NCBI GenBank assembly: GCA_030374765.1 | Contig: JARGXX010000116.1 | Span: 434,001 to 498,000 of the forward strand | Direction: 5' to 3' | Source: Agarophyton chilense | Taxonomy: Eukaryota; Rhodophyta; Florideophyceae; Gracilariales; Gracilariaceae | Length of the DNA stretch: 64,000 bases | Shown: positions 7,711-18,277 of the stretch, piece after piece | Numbering within the stretch: position 1 is the first letter of the stretch | How the letters are laid out: the number at the start of each line of letters is the position of its first letter | Position numbers and translations under genes: made by a program | Notes under the pieces: generated by a model | Told to the model about the DNA's origin: nothing | Database searches by the model: none | Seen by the model: only the letters and a program-made list of their open reading frames with translations

Positions 7711-10350
7711 CTAGCTACTGATCTTCAATCTGCTCTGTTCCAATGTTGTCACTGAATTTCGATCCACTTCAGAGTGTTTGCTAATTAGTTCGGCTGCCCT
7801 ATAAGCAACAATTGGATCGTTATCGTTCACAAATGGTTTCAAAACGTCCAAGTTTTTCTTAGAACACCCAAGAAACTCGACAAGGCATTGACGGCTTTCG
7901 GAAAGGCGTTTGCGTGGCACCTTTACGTTAGATGTCAAGAGAAGTAACGAAAACATTGACGGATTGGCTTCCAATAGCAATTGACGAGGGACAGAAATTG
8001 ATCCTTTGAGAAACATTTTCGCTGTAGAATCCCACTGAACTGACCGCAACTTGCTTCTTGACACAAATGGAGTGGTCATAACAAAGAACTCAATGATTAT
8101 CTCATTCATATGCAACAAGCCTTTCATACTCGATCTGCACGAGGTTATCTCAACCACGGCCGCGTACAAAGTTGTCAAAATGTCACATAAATCGTTACTG
8201 GCATCTGCCCTTCTTGCAAACGAGAACCTCAAAATCTTTGAGTAGGTTTCACGAAGAATTTTCCACTCCCTGGCATGATCCATGGTTTCCCTTTGGAATA
8301 AGAATCTTGAATGATGTGCTGCCATTTCCTCAATCTCTTTCAGCACCGTTACGCAAAACGTCTTGTCCAGATATTTGATAAGAGCTCGTGTAGAAGAAAT
8401 ATACATAGAAGCAGGAAGCCTGAAAGATTTCCCGACCTGGCTTCCCAGTCGTGAATCGCTCGCTGCCGCGCTTCCGGTCTTTTCCTGGAAAGCTTTTTTT
8501 CCAACAGTTTGATCTTCATCGCTCGAATTCTCTACCCGCGTTCCTAGATACTCAAAAGTCAAGGGATTGAATAACAGTACACGCAACATATCGACAACAA
8601 ATCCCCCCCAAGGCCCGACTTTGAATACATGAGTTAACACATTGGCTATGTCGTGGCTTTCGAAAAGAGCACGCAACGTATCTATGTTGTCTCGATGTCG
8701 TATCACCACGTCTTCAGCGAGGCCGTTGAGGTACTTAAGGACTACAAAGTCATATATTAGAACAAATAAACGGCGACGTGCAGAAGGAGAAAAGGTATCT
8801 GCAAACAGCGTCAGGACTGTTTTGAAGCCTCCAACTTCTTCTAAATTCTCCATGTTTAACCTTGCTGAAGTGAGGAACTCATCCCAAGTTTCATGCAATC
8901 TTGGATAGAGACCATCGTATATAAGGACGTGGTCAACATCGGTATGCGTCAGCTCGTTCATGCGGAGAGCAAGAGCTGCTAAACATTTCGAAGACATGTT
9001 AATGCTTGGATGCTTATCGCTTGACTTTAACAGGAATAGGTAGCACCGCAGGGCACGTTCCCACATGACGTCGTCATCTTGACGACCATGCATGCCTTCC
9101 ACGACGTCCGAGAAAACCTTTCGAGCAACTTCTTCCACGCGAGACCAAGATGAGCCTTTGACGAAGCTTGCGTGGGCTGCGATATTGACCAATAATGTGA
9201 AGACAGAACCGTCTCGCTCACTACGCTCCGCACCACGCATTCTCCGAACGATTTCGGTCAATAGATTGATTCCTGTTTCCATCCCTTCAAGACATGCTCC
9301 TACTACGTAGCCAGTAAGCAATAATAATGCCCTGTTTCTTCCATGTGACTTTAAGGAATCATTCGTAAGATACTCGTGCAAAACCTTCCACGCTTGACTC
9401 GAGGGTTCCCGTCTTTCGTACGGCCGCCACTGAACAGGAGCTCGGCGTCGAAAGTTTGAGAACGATGAGTGGTTTGCTCTTTGACGACTTACAGCGAAAG
9501 CTCCGAATAAGGCGTCTTCTGCATCTTCAGATGATAACGTAAGGAGGGCTGCGTCGTTTAGATTCTCGTTATCTTCTGATACGTTCAACGTCTGGTAGAT
9601 AGAAGCTAGACGGTAACAACGGAGAGGATATGGTGGTTGAGGGAAGCAGCTCTTTAACCTCGGAAGTTGATCTGATAAAAATGGCGCGTTCAATTCGGTC
9701 TGTTCCATGCCAACAGAAGAACGGTATATATCTCCATCAGAAACAATAGTCGGTTCCGGTGGCTGCGGGGGATCGAGTGGATTCCGTTCATCAGGAAAGC
9801 TCGGTACCCAAGAGCCATCTTCCCCATAGCTGGGTTTGCGGTCGGAAGTTGGAATTGGCGGAACTGGCCGTGTTGGTGGAGGGGGTATTGCGGTTTGAAT
9901 TGCATTACCATCACTAACCACATTCGCAGAGGAGACGGGATAAGATTTTCGCTTCCCAGGGGCATCTACAGGTTTGTCCGCCCTAGCAAAATCTGGCTTT
10001 GGCGGAAGAGGAGGAGGAGCGCTTTGCGGAGTAAGTCCAAGGCGTATAAAATCTGGCTTTGGCGGAAGAGGAGGAGGAGCGCTCTGGGGAATAAGTCCAA
10101 GGCGTATAAAATCTGGCTTTGGTGGAGGAGGAGGCGGCGCTTCGGGCTGCAAACGAGCAAAAGCGGGTTTCGGTGGTAGTGGTGGGGGAACATCACCCCG
10201 TCCCGAGTTCTTTCCTCTTTCCGGAAACTTCGTAGGGGGCAGCCTGATCGCAGAGCTGCATGGTTCTTCAGAATCTTCAACTGTTTCAGCTTCTTCGTAA
10301 GACCAAATCCTCAGATCATCGCTGACTTGTGGTAGTGGTGAGGAAGACAT
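7711..10350 (-). CDS. Proline-rich, armadillo/HEAT-like helical protein, function unknown
   Basis: This single 879-residue frame starts at an ATG and has no intron. Residues about 55-130 hold four units of the type PPPLPPKPDFIRLGL, classic SH3-type polyproline ligands, encoded by 66-bp tandem DNA repeats. From about residue 220 to the end the protein is almost wholly alpha-helical with hydrophobic periodicity (for example RALLLLTGYVVGACLEGMET, then FVVDMLRVLLFNPLTFEYL), and it ends in a segment like an armadillo or HEAT unit (NDNDPIVAYRAAELISKHS). I do not recognise the family. The plan of polyproline arms on a helical scaffold suggests a cytoskeletal or membrane-traffic adaptor, which is inference only. 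Confidence 0.85.
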   Translation of the reverse strand: MSSSPLPQVSDDLRIWSYEEAETVEDSEEPCSSAIRLPPTKFPERGKNSGRGDVPPPLPPKPAFARLQPEAPPPPPPKPDFIRLGLIPQSAPPPLPPKPDFIRLGLTPQSAPPPLPPKPDFARADKPVDAPGKRKSYPVSSANVVSDGNAIQTAIPPPPTRPVPPIPTSDRKPSYGEDGSWVPSFPDERNPLDPPQPPEPTIVSDGDIYRSSVGMEQTELNAPFLSDQLPRLKSCFPQPPYPLRCYRLASIYQTLNVSEDNENLNDAALLTLSSEDAEDALFGAFAVSRQRANHSSFSNFRRRAPVQWRPYERREPSSQAWKVLHEYLTNDSLKSHGRNRALLLLTGYVVGACLEGMETGINLLTEIVRRMRGAERSERDGSVFTLLVNIAAHASFVKGSSWSRVEEVARKVFSDVVEGMHGRQDDDVMWERALRCYLFLLKSSDKHPSINMSSKCLAALALRMNELTHTDVDHVLIYDGLYPRLHETWDEFLTSARLNMENLEEVGGFKTVLTLFADTFSPSARRRLFVLIYDFVVLKYLNGLAEDVVIRHRDNIDTLRALFESHDIANVLTHVFKVGPWGGFVVDMLRVLLFNPLTFEYLGTRVENSSDEDQTVGKKAFQEKTGSAAASDSRLGSQVGKSFRLPASMYISSTRALIKYLDKTFCVTVLKEIEEMAAHHSRFLFQRETMDHAREWKILRETYSKILRFSFARRADASNDLCDILTTLYAAVVEITSCRSSMKGLLHMNEIIIEFFVMTTPFVSRSKLRSVQWDSTAKMFLKGSISVPRQLLLEANPSMFSLLLLTSNVKVPRKRLSESRQCLVEFLGCSKKNLDVLKPFVNDNDPIVAYRAAELISKHSEVDRNSVTTLEQSRLKISS
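9970..10170 (-). repeat. 66-bp tandem repeats encoding PPPLPPKP units
   Basis: Three near-identical 66-bp units and a diverged fourth lie within the 5' part of the helical-repeat gene. The middle units differ by only a few bases, which points to recent expansion or homogenisation. Confidence 0.85.
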
Positions 10351-12629
10351 AAGGAAATGCTCACAATTCTGACAGCACCTTGCCCCATATCAGAAAAACG
10401 ATACCCTTACAAGAACAGCATCGTTCGCTGACCGGGAAATTACGGGTACACCAGCAACAGCGTGAAGAACTTGCCCAAATTTCTTTTTGGTTCCACCCAC
10501 TGACACTTCTGAAGCGCTATGCAAGTAGTTTTACCAAGTTGTTGTACAAAGAATGTCTCGATGCTCCCGTGTGACTCCGAGTCGACAAATGGCTGCGGCA
10601 GATACAAAGCCGTGGAAGCGTGCAGTCAAAGCAAGTCGAGAAATCGGACTGAGGAAGTCTACAGGTTTCAAACTATATCACGAAATACTTTTTTTTGGGA
10701 GGATGGAACGAACCACTGCAGCGTCGCCTTTTTGTTTCTGGTTACTAGGACCAACTTGCAGCGTGATGAGGAGCAGCCCGCAGTTGCTCGCGGATAGGGC
10801 AGCCAGGGGTTATCAAGCACTTGTGGGGCCGCTCATGAAGGAATCTCCACTGCCATCGCATCATTGGCCCGTGCGCGAACAATATATTTACTAGGTGCGA
10901 AGGGTGTAACATTTATTTGGTAAAGCAGTCTATGTCCACTGAGCATCCTGCATTGACGTCAATGTCCTCTAAAAGCCTTACATCAGCGAGCTTCGTGCCT
11001 TCCAGTTTACATACCAGCGGCCACGGCCTAGGCGGCACGAAAACTCACCGTGTTTCAATTCTGTAACGTCTAAAGCGGCTTACAAATTGGCGATGAACGA
11101 ATGAACCATTTCCTTCCTCGAGCCGGGGGCAATGCGGATTCTTAAAGAAGCTTCAGTTCCATAGCGTCTTCTCTCCCTCTTTTGATCCGGAGTTAATCAA
11201 AACGAAATGGCTCGAAGCTGAAACCCAATGAACGGCGTAGTTTGAGAAAACTGTGAACAGTCTCTACCCTTGACCTGACCTCTGCATCGACACGTTGGCA
11301 TTGTATCGACGTAGTACATCGCGATCTTAGTACTTTGTTCATAACGCCGCAATGGATGGAATTCTCTTTCGGCGCGATGCATGTCTGCAGAAATGCCCGT
11401 CACTGCGCTGCAATGCGATCCAGTACTCTCGCTTTGTTTCCCAAAGACGGTTGCAAGACATCCTGAATTAATAGCCTGTTGCCCACAACTCCTGGATCCC
11501 ACTAGTTCATGTCGAGCTCAATAAGCCATCTCGCAGCAAACACTCGCCTATGGGCCAGATACTCTATTTATAGCCCAGGGTGCTGATTAGCATCCGCAGC
11601 TTCTTTGTCCGTTTTCATACAGAGCTGGCCTCTACATACCATGCCCCATTCATGAAGGCAAAAATGTGGTGACTTCTCGAGGTGAAACGTGGGAGGAAAA
11701 AGAGCACTTGTGGTAAAGACCAAGATAGGTTTGATGTAATGAACGAGAGAACATTCTGGCTTTCTTTTTGTTTCGAGTGCAATGTCGTCCTGTCCTGAAA
11801 GCGGTGCATTGGAAGGGGAGGCGATATTCTCCGACGTGCACACCGTGTTCTTCTGGTCATTGTACCACTATCACAACAATTGCGAGAATGAGTTTCTGCG
11901 AGGTTGAGTTTACTATGAAGAGCTGTTGAAGGTTGCGAATCTGGTCCAGTATTACTTCTTTGGGTTGGTGAAGTTCATTTTTGTGCTCGGCCAATTAATG
12001 GCGGGATTAATACTGTTCGCACTCGCAGAAAGGTCTACCACATTAGAAACACAAACTCATAGAAATTGCAAGAGACGCCGAGGGTTTCTTGGAAGTAGTT
12101 TTGCTAAAATGATCGCTAATGTGTCGTGAAGAGAAAAAAACTATTCATTAGTTGCGCAAATGACATCTGAAAATGAAAGTGGTCCGGTACTGCACATGTA
12201 ACAACACCATGCATGTGTGAAGAGCACATAAGACAAATACTTAACTTCCACAGGTGCTGATTTGCTCTTTTTAGAGAGTCAACAGTTTCCAGGAAGAGCC
12301 CAATATATCATGGGCATAATTGAGTTGGATCATATGTACGCCACAGCAGAATGACTGGTGATTCATGGCAAATTCCGCACAAGGGAACCGTATATAATCC
12401 AATATTCTTTCCGGGAAGGTGTAATGCATCTGCAATGGCATCGAAGCGATTGATCTAGGATTGAAAAACACTGCAGGATGGCTCGTCCGATACGATATGT
12501 ATGCATTGTGCGGCATGGATGGAGTGCACACCAAAAAGCTTCCATTCTGGCGGACAGGAGCTCACACAGATATTTTCTATCGTTTCCAATCTATCTCGGT
12601 TCTCTTAAACATGACCAACTCTGCCTTTC
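10351..12629. other. Intergenic stretch without a recognisable gene
   Basis: I find no long frame, tRNA or repeat shared with other parts of the window in these 2.3 kb. Short frames are low quality. The left end presumably carries the promoter of the helical-repeat gene. Confidence 0.4.
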
Positions 12630-13994
12630 CTACAACCATGTCTCACATCGTACTTCAGATTCGAGTTTCCGTTTTTGAGAATCTTTGACTATGTTTCTCT
12701 TGGCCATTTGCCGCCTTTTTGTTTGATTCGACCGCTGCTTTCGTACTCGCATTTCGATAAGAGGCTTGTTTATTACAGCATTCGGATTAAAACAATCGGA
12801 CGAGTCTTCATCGACATCCACTTGATGTTGGTGCTGCATGTCCTGTTCACAAACTGTGAGTCCCTGGCCAAGTTGAGACTCCCTTTTAGTATGCATATCA
12901 TCCACATGTTCATCAGCGCCCTCGTCGGAATTTGATATTTGTAGGCTCTTGATGTCAAACGTCAAGAGGTCGTGGTCGCTTCCTTGCTCATCCAAGTCCT
13001 GAGTGCCATAGAAGCCATCCTGGTGCATATTCTTGAATCCACTCGCTGAAAGAACAACGTCCAGCTGCTCGTCCTGACACGTTTCTCGAATAATACTCGC
13101 CAACGTAGGGTTTAACATCTCCTTCGGGGAAACGCCAAACTTGTGTTCGAAAAATCTTTGTATACCATTAACATCACGCGCAAATAGCTGCTCAGCATCG
13201 GCATGACGTGTCGAAACCATCTGCGGAAAATCGATAACATTCACAGCACCATCATCATCGACAATAACATTGAATTCATTGAGATCACAGTGTATCAACC
13301 CATGCTCAGCAAGTCTAATTGCAACCTGTATGAGATTGTTTGCCACTTGCTTCGGATTAGGCATTTCATTAATGTGGGTGAGCAAAATGCCGGGACAAAG
13401 TTCCATAACCACAACATGACGAGATTGGCCCAGAGGTCTCGGCACTGGAAAGAGACGCGCATGCAAGGCGCACATAAATGAATATTCCTTGATAGCAGCC
13501 AGTCGCGAAAAATATATCCAACTAGCCGACTTGCGATGAACCAAATAATCTCTCTTGCTTTTAACAGCTCGAAAGGAAGTACGTCCCAAGCGATGAAGCT
13601 TCATAGCGAGATGGGGAGTATCAGCTAGCTCTGGATACTGGTCCATGAGACTTTCTGAAGCAGATACGACAAATACATCAGCCTCCTTGCCAACGCCCAA
13701 CGGCCGTCCCACCGCGTCGATCACACCGCGTTTGACTAGTGCGTTGAGGGCAAGATAGTCATACCCCATAGAAGTGAGTCTATATCCGACGTAGGGTTTG
13801 CTTTCGCGATGCACGAGCTTATGCTTATGAACTTGTTTGAGCGCCTTCATGTAGCCACCGTGCTTGAGCCCGGAGATGGTGGATATGAGCGGGATGGGAA
13901 CGACCTCATGGTTTCGCATGCCCATTTCCACGGCTGTAAGGACGCGAAAATCATCTTCTGCAAGATAGCGCAGCGCGGCTGCATCGAGTTTCAT
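12630..13994 (-). CDS. RIOK2: RIO2 atypical protein kinase/ATPase
   Basis: The 454-residue product is a RIO2 protein, needed in the cytoplasm for the last steps of 40S ribosomal subunit maturation. The N-terminal winged helix (MKLDAAALRYLAEDDFRVLTAVE) is followed by the nucleotide loop GVGKEADVFVV, a lysine-bearing strand (LAMKLHRLGRTSFR), the catalytic loop HCDLNEFNVIV and the metal-binding IDFPQMVS, all intact. A long acidic linker and a basic KRRQMAKRNIVKDSQKRK tail follow. The first ATG is at 13994; the frame opens slightly earlier at a GTG, which I do not use. It diverges from the GGCT-like gene across 340 bp. Confidence 0.97.
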   Translation of the reverse strand: MKLDAAALRYLAEDDFRVLTAVEMGMRNHEVVPIPLISTISGLKHGGYMKALKQVHKHKLVHRESKPYVGYRLTSMGYDYLALNALVKRGVIDAVGRPLGVGKEADVFVVSASESLMDQYPELADTPHLAMKLHRLGRTSFRAVKSKRDYLVHRKSASWIYFSRLAAIKEYSFMCALHARLFPVPRPLGQSRHVVVMELCPGILLTHINEMPNPKQVANNLIQVAIRLAEHGLIHCDLNEFNVIVDDDGAVNVIDFPQMVSTRHADAEQLFARDVNGIQRFFEHKFGVSPKEMLNPTLASIIRETCQDEQLDVVLSASGFKNMHQDGFYGTQDLDEQGSDHDLLTFDIKSLQISNSDEGADEHVDDMHTKRESQLGQGLTVCEQDMQHQHQVDVDEDSSDCFNPNAVINKPLIEMRVRKQRSNQTKRRQMAKRNIVKDSQKRKLESEVRCETWL

Positions 13995-14334
13995 GCTCAC
14001 GTTGGTTGGATTTCGAAGAGAGCACTAACAACGGCGAGGAAGTCGCGCAGAAACGGAAGCACGGGAGGGGCTCTATTGTGGGACGTGGCGACAAGGACGC
14101 CCGGCGGCGCCGTGCAGCACGATTTGCATGGGTTTGCACCGCTGGCGCACAGAGTTTAATTGGCCGCGCGAGGGCGCGCGAGCGCGCGAGCCAATTGCGC
14201 ACACCGCGTATCTACCCTGGTATCTACGGTTCACAGATTTCTGCGATGCGTCGCCTTTCTTCGCCAGCGCTGGTATGCGCGCGGGTCTTTGAGAGAAGAA
14301 ACCTTGCGCGCTGCCTTCGTACATGCTCTGAAGC
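13995..14334. promoter_or_regulatory. Shared divergent promoter region, RIO2 / GGCT-like
   Basis: These 340 bp separate two start codons pointing away from each other, so both promoters must lie here or overlap the neighbouring transcripts. The stretch contains GC-rich palindromic runs (GCGCGCGAGCGCGCGAG) at about 14165-14190. No TATA-like box is obvious. Confidence 0.5.
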
Positions 14335-14790
14335 ATGAAAGAAGCGTTTATCTTTGTTTACGGCACCCTTCGCTACGAATACACCCGCCTTCCAAAACCG
14401 CAGCGTCGCCTAGATCCGCCTAATGCGTTGCATACGTCCGGTACGTACATAACCACGACGAAATTGAACGATTACGGCTTATTTGACGTTGGAGACTATC
14501 CTGCTATAATTCCTCGCCCGGGCTCTGTCGTCGTCGGCGATGTGTTTTCAATACCCGATGAACGCATCGTTCAAATTCTCGATGAATACGAGGGTATTGG
14601 AGGCTTGTATGAACGACCCTACGAGTATGTCAGAAAAAGCGTACAGCTCGCAGTGATGGACCGTGTGCTTGATGTTTGGGTGTACGTTTATAACTGGCAG
14701 CTGCAAAGTAGTTCATGGGTGCGTAGCGGTGACTACGTCGCATACTATCTTTCAAAGCTCCACTCGGAATCGCTCGACAAGAGCATATGA
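14335..14790 (+). CDS. Gamma-glutamylcyclotransferase-like (AIG2-like) protein
   Basis: The 151-residue product has the GGCT-like fold signature: FVYGTLR at the N-terminus (substrate loop), then DYPAIIPRPGSVVVGDVFSI, then DEYEGIGGLYERPYEYVRK with an acidic residue at the position of the catalytic glutamate. Family members release 5-oxoproline from gamma-glutamyl amines or peptides. The exact substrate cannot be read from sequence. The length fits the single-domain AIG2-like group. The ATG at 14335 directly precedes the conserved core, so a targeting peptide is unlikely and I expect a cytosolic enzyme. Confidence 0.88.
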   Translation: MKEAFIFVYGTLRYEYTRLPKPQRRLDPPNALHTSGTYITTTKLNDYGLFDVGDYPAIIPRPGSVVVGDVFSIPDERIVQILDEYEGIGGLYERPYEYVRKSVQLAVMDRVLDVWVYVYNWQLQSSSWVRSGDYVAYYLSKLHSESLDKSI

Positions 14791-15075
14791 CTCCGTGCTT
14801 TTTCGAAAAAGCACCAAATTGCATCAAAGTGCGTGGGCCACACACTTGCGCACTACCGTGATCTGATGACGCCCAAGCACAGCCACAGAAACAACTCGTG
14901 CAATACCTGTCTATCTGCCATGGTCTACCTTTGATACCTTCGTAGATAGCAATCGCGTTCCTGTTCGCCCCGACCATTCTTTTATTTACTTCCCGCCCAC
15001 GCCCTTGAACCTTCCCCAGCGCTTAACGCCAGCCTTTTCATTGCTCCGCGTTCATCCTCTCAGCTCAGATTCAAA

Positions 15076-16280
15076 ATGAACGCTTTCATTCCCGTTATCG
15101 CCACCCCGGTCCGCTCCGCAGCCACTCACAATTCCATCTGTTCATCTGCCTCCACTCTGCACGGTCGCCGTTCCCTGCGAGCCCGCATCAATTGTGCCCC
15201 ACAATCACGCGCCGGTGCCAAATGGAGCATGATAGCTACTGGCGAGCCCCTGGAAGACTGGCTGGACCGTGTCGAAAAGGACCTCGGCAAATGTACACGC
15301 TCTGTTTTCGCAGCTTGTAAGGAAATTGCGTACAAGATTCGCACCGCCTCCTGTGACAAAATGTCCTGTTTTAATGACTTTGGCGATGAGCAATTGGCTA
15401 TTGACGTACTTGCCGACAAGGTTATCTTCGACAATCTCACGAATTCTGGAGTTGTCGCCATGGCCAGTTCCGAGGAAGTCCCCACGGAAAAAAAACTGAC
15501 TGAAGGCGGCAAGTTCTCCGTGGCTTTTGATCCTCTTGATGGAAGCTCCATCATCGATACCAACTTTTCAGTCGGAACGTAAGTCTGAAGCTTTCTTAAC
15601 AATTGCGTGAATATCTAGCGACAGACGCAACTTGCTAACATTGCACTTGTTTTCATTCGTGTTGAAACAGAATTTTCGGCGTGTGGAAAGGAGACTCGTT
15701 TGTTGGGCAGGATGGCCACGGCCTTGTGTGTGCCGGACTTGCTATATACGGACCGCGTACCACCATCACTCTTGCCATCGATGGCGTTGACGGTGCGCAC
15801 GAGTTCTTGCTTATTGACGACTTTTCAGCCAAACACGGCTCATGGATTCACACATCTGCGTTCTACTCAGTTAACGAGGGCAAGCTGTTTGCACCTGGAA
15901 ACATGCGCGCCGCTCAAGACAATCCAGGCTACGCCAAGCTTTTGGATTATTATTACTCAGAGAAGTACCAACTGAGATACACGGGCGGTATGGTTCCAGA
16001 CGTAAACCAAATCTTGGTGAAAGGAAAGGGCGTGTTCTGCAACCCTGCATCACCGTCTGCAAAGGCAAAGCTCCGAGTGTTGTACGAGGTTTTACCTATT
16101 GGATATGTCATTGAAAAGGCGGGTGGAAAGAGCAGCAACGGGGCGGGTTCGGTGTTGGATATTAAAATTAAGGGGTGTGAAGATCGCTCGCAGGTTTGTT
16201 ATGGGTCCGCTAAAGAGGTCAGCCGCTTTGAAGACCTTGTGGGTGTCACTTATGCGGTGGAAGCAGCTGCGGCCAAGTAG
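15076..16280 (+). CDS. SBPase: Sedoheptulose-1,7-bisphosphatase, plastid (one intron)
   Basis: Two exons, 15076-15578 and 15671-16280, join across a 92-bp GT-AG intron inside the codon for T in SVGTIFGVW, giving 370 residues. The first 50 residues are rich in Ser, Arg and Ala and look like a plastid transit peptide. The metal and phosphate motifs DPLDGSSIIDTNF, GPRTT, KLFAPGNMRA and LRYTGGMVPDVNQI follow plant SBPase more closely than FBPase. SBPase removes the 1-phosphate of sedoheptulose-1,7-bisphosphate in the regeneration phase of the Calvin cycle, in the stroma. FASC-type redox cysteines cannot be assigned with certainty (SCDKMSC is a candidate). An FBPase label is the main alternative. 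Confidence 0.9.
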
Positions 16281-18277
16281 CGATTGCGCTGCTGCCATCT
16301 TGAGCATCTGCTGTTGAGGCTTGTCACGTAGCAGTTTTTTAAACGGTTTAAGCTTATGCCTTTCATGCCACAGAGCTTTTCTTTCAGGATAGAGCTGCTT
16401 TCCCATGTCTCTTTCGAATGTGGAGAAGCACATCTGCATGCGGGCATAGCAGTCCTCGTAATGATCCCCAGCATTTCGTACGATGGTGAGATGCTTCTCG
16501 CTATGCAACATTGTCATGTGATGTCTTTCGCACACTGCACTTCACAAAGTGCAGATTGCTGACTATTGAGTTGTCCTTGTCTGAACAGCTGCCAAAAGAA
16601 GCAATCATAAGAGTGGAAACACCAAGAAAGATGGGGATGCGAAGCTGTTGGCAAAAACAGCATCAAAACCACGGCATTGCTCACAGTGCCACAGCTTCCA
16701 TCGACAAGGGGAGACCCGTGAGGTCTGAGTCCAGCCAATACGAACGTGACTGACATGAGGAAAGGTTTGGCATTTTTCAGACAAGCAAAGCAAGCCATCA
16801 GAATGCGGGCTGTTCTGCAACGCGTACGGAAAAGACAAGCACAATTTGGTTTATGTTCCCTCGAAGTTTCAACGCTACACGTGCTTCGATAGTCTTTGTC
16901 TCCTGTGGCACTGTACGCAGCGTGGCGACCGCAAGTGAGAAGTTGCCACACCTGTACATTTCATTCTCGCGTGCCGCCTATCAATGCAAACCGCCGTATC
17001 TCCTCTCCTGCCCAAGGGACACGTTTTCACAATGAGGGCGCAAGTGCGGCGCACTTCACGGCGCACTTCACGCCTACAGATAGCGCACAATTTCGCCTAT
17101 TTTGCATCTATTTCCGGAACATGCGCCGTCTCCAAAATGGATGGGCAGCCTAACAGCTCCACGGTAAGATGATCAAGATATTGGCCACTCCACCAGTGAC
17201 GTCGGCGCATCTTCTTGAAAATGACTCAAGTCTGGCCAAAGGCACGCGTGGCCCAAGGCATGGATCGCGAAGTTTACAGCTGAGTTCTTGACGAGCAAAA
17301 AACAGAAGGAAAGACTGGGCATGGCCAATAGTTTGGCGGAAAACTCGAAACACGAGAAGCACGCATCGTTGATTGGAACCTTCTGCCAGGTATCTTCCGG
17401 AGGTTGTGAAGGAAGAGATAATGATGAGAAAGAAGGTGATAACCATGGGTATCGAAACGGCTTCGTGTTTCAGAAAACGTTCCAAGTCTTATTCTTTCTC
17501 CGTTCTGGTACATGTACAGGTGTGTGACTAATTCGATGACAATCTCTTTCACGAAATCGCCATCGGATTGAATTTCTAGATTGATTACACAAACGTGCTC
17601 GCAATCTGTTCCACTGTTTGTAATTCTTGCTCCCATTTCCTGAAGGTTTTAATGCAGCCGTGTTTTGAAGTAGAAACATCAGATTGTGATAGAGGATCAG
17701 ATGAACGCGATTGACAGACATGAGTTGTCGCATTAAAAGACAATGTGAGCAAACTCCCATTTAAAAGCATCAGTTAGACCTGCATTGCGGTTCACGAACC
17801 CCCGATGGCATGGTCTGGAGCGCCCGAGTCTTGAGCCCATTGGCTTGTAAGTTGATGGGGAAAATGGCTGAATAGAAGAGGGACCCATGATTCCAAGTCG
17901 GGGATTTCCGTCAGGTGGTACTGCAGTCAATTGATTGAAGCACACCGTTGAGGTTGAGCGTGGGCAGTGTGCAGGGCCAAGTGAGTACTCACTCTGTGAG
18001 AGCTGCACTCGCATGAGGGCCACTCTCAAAGCGCGAACGCGTAGTGAAACACCGCTCTGGACATGCGATTGTCGGTTGATAAGTTTGTGAAGAGTTACGT
18101 GAGGGTTGGTGTGGCGACAGCGGCGAGCACATCACGGAGTAGTTCAATTGAACGGTTGTGGTTGGGATCGTTTCCGCGGCGAATGTTGCGACAACTGTCT
18201 AGGTGAAGCGCAGATGGCTTGCAGGAGAGGGCCCGTGCAATCATTGGCTCGATTGGTTTTAGTGCTCTCGTTGTGGG
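16281..18277. other. Intergenic stretch between SBPase and repeat copy B
   Basis: No gene is convincing in these 2 kb. All frames are short, and nothing matches the other repeats of the window until position 18278. Confidence 0.4.

Noticed and set aside
15076-16280. Fructose-1,6-bisphosphatase label
   Set aside because: The sequence around DTNFSVGTIFGVW and RYTGGMVPDVNQI follows sedoheptulose-bisphosphatase; a tree would settle it.
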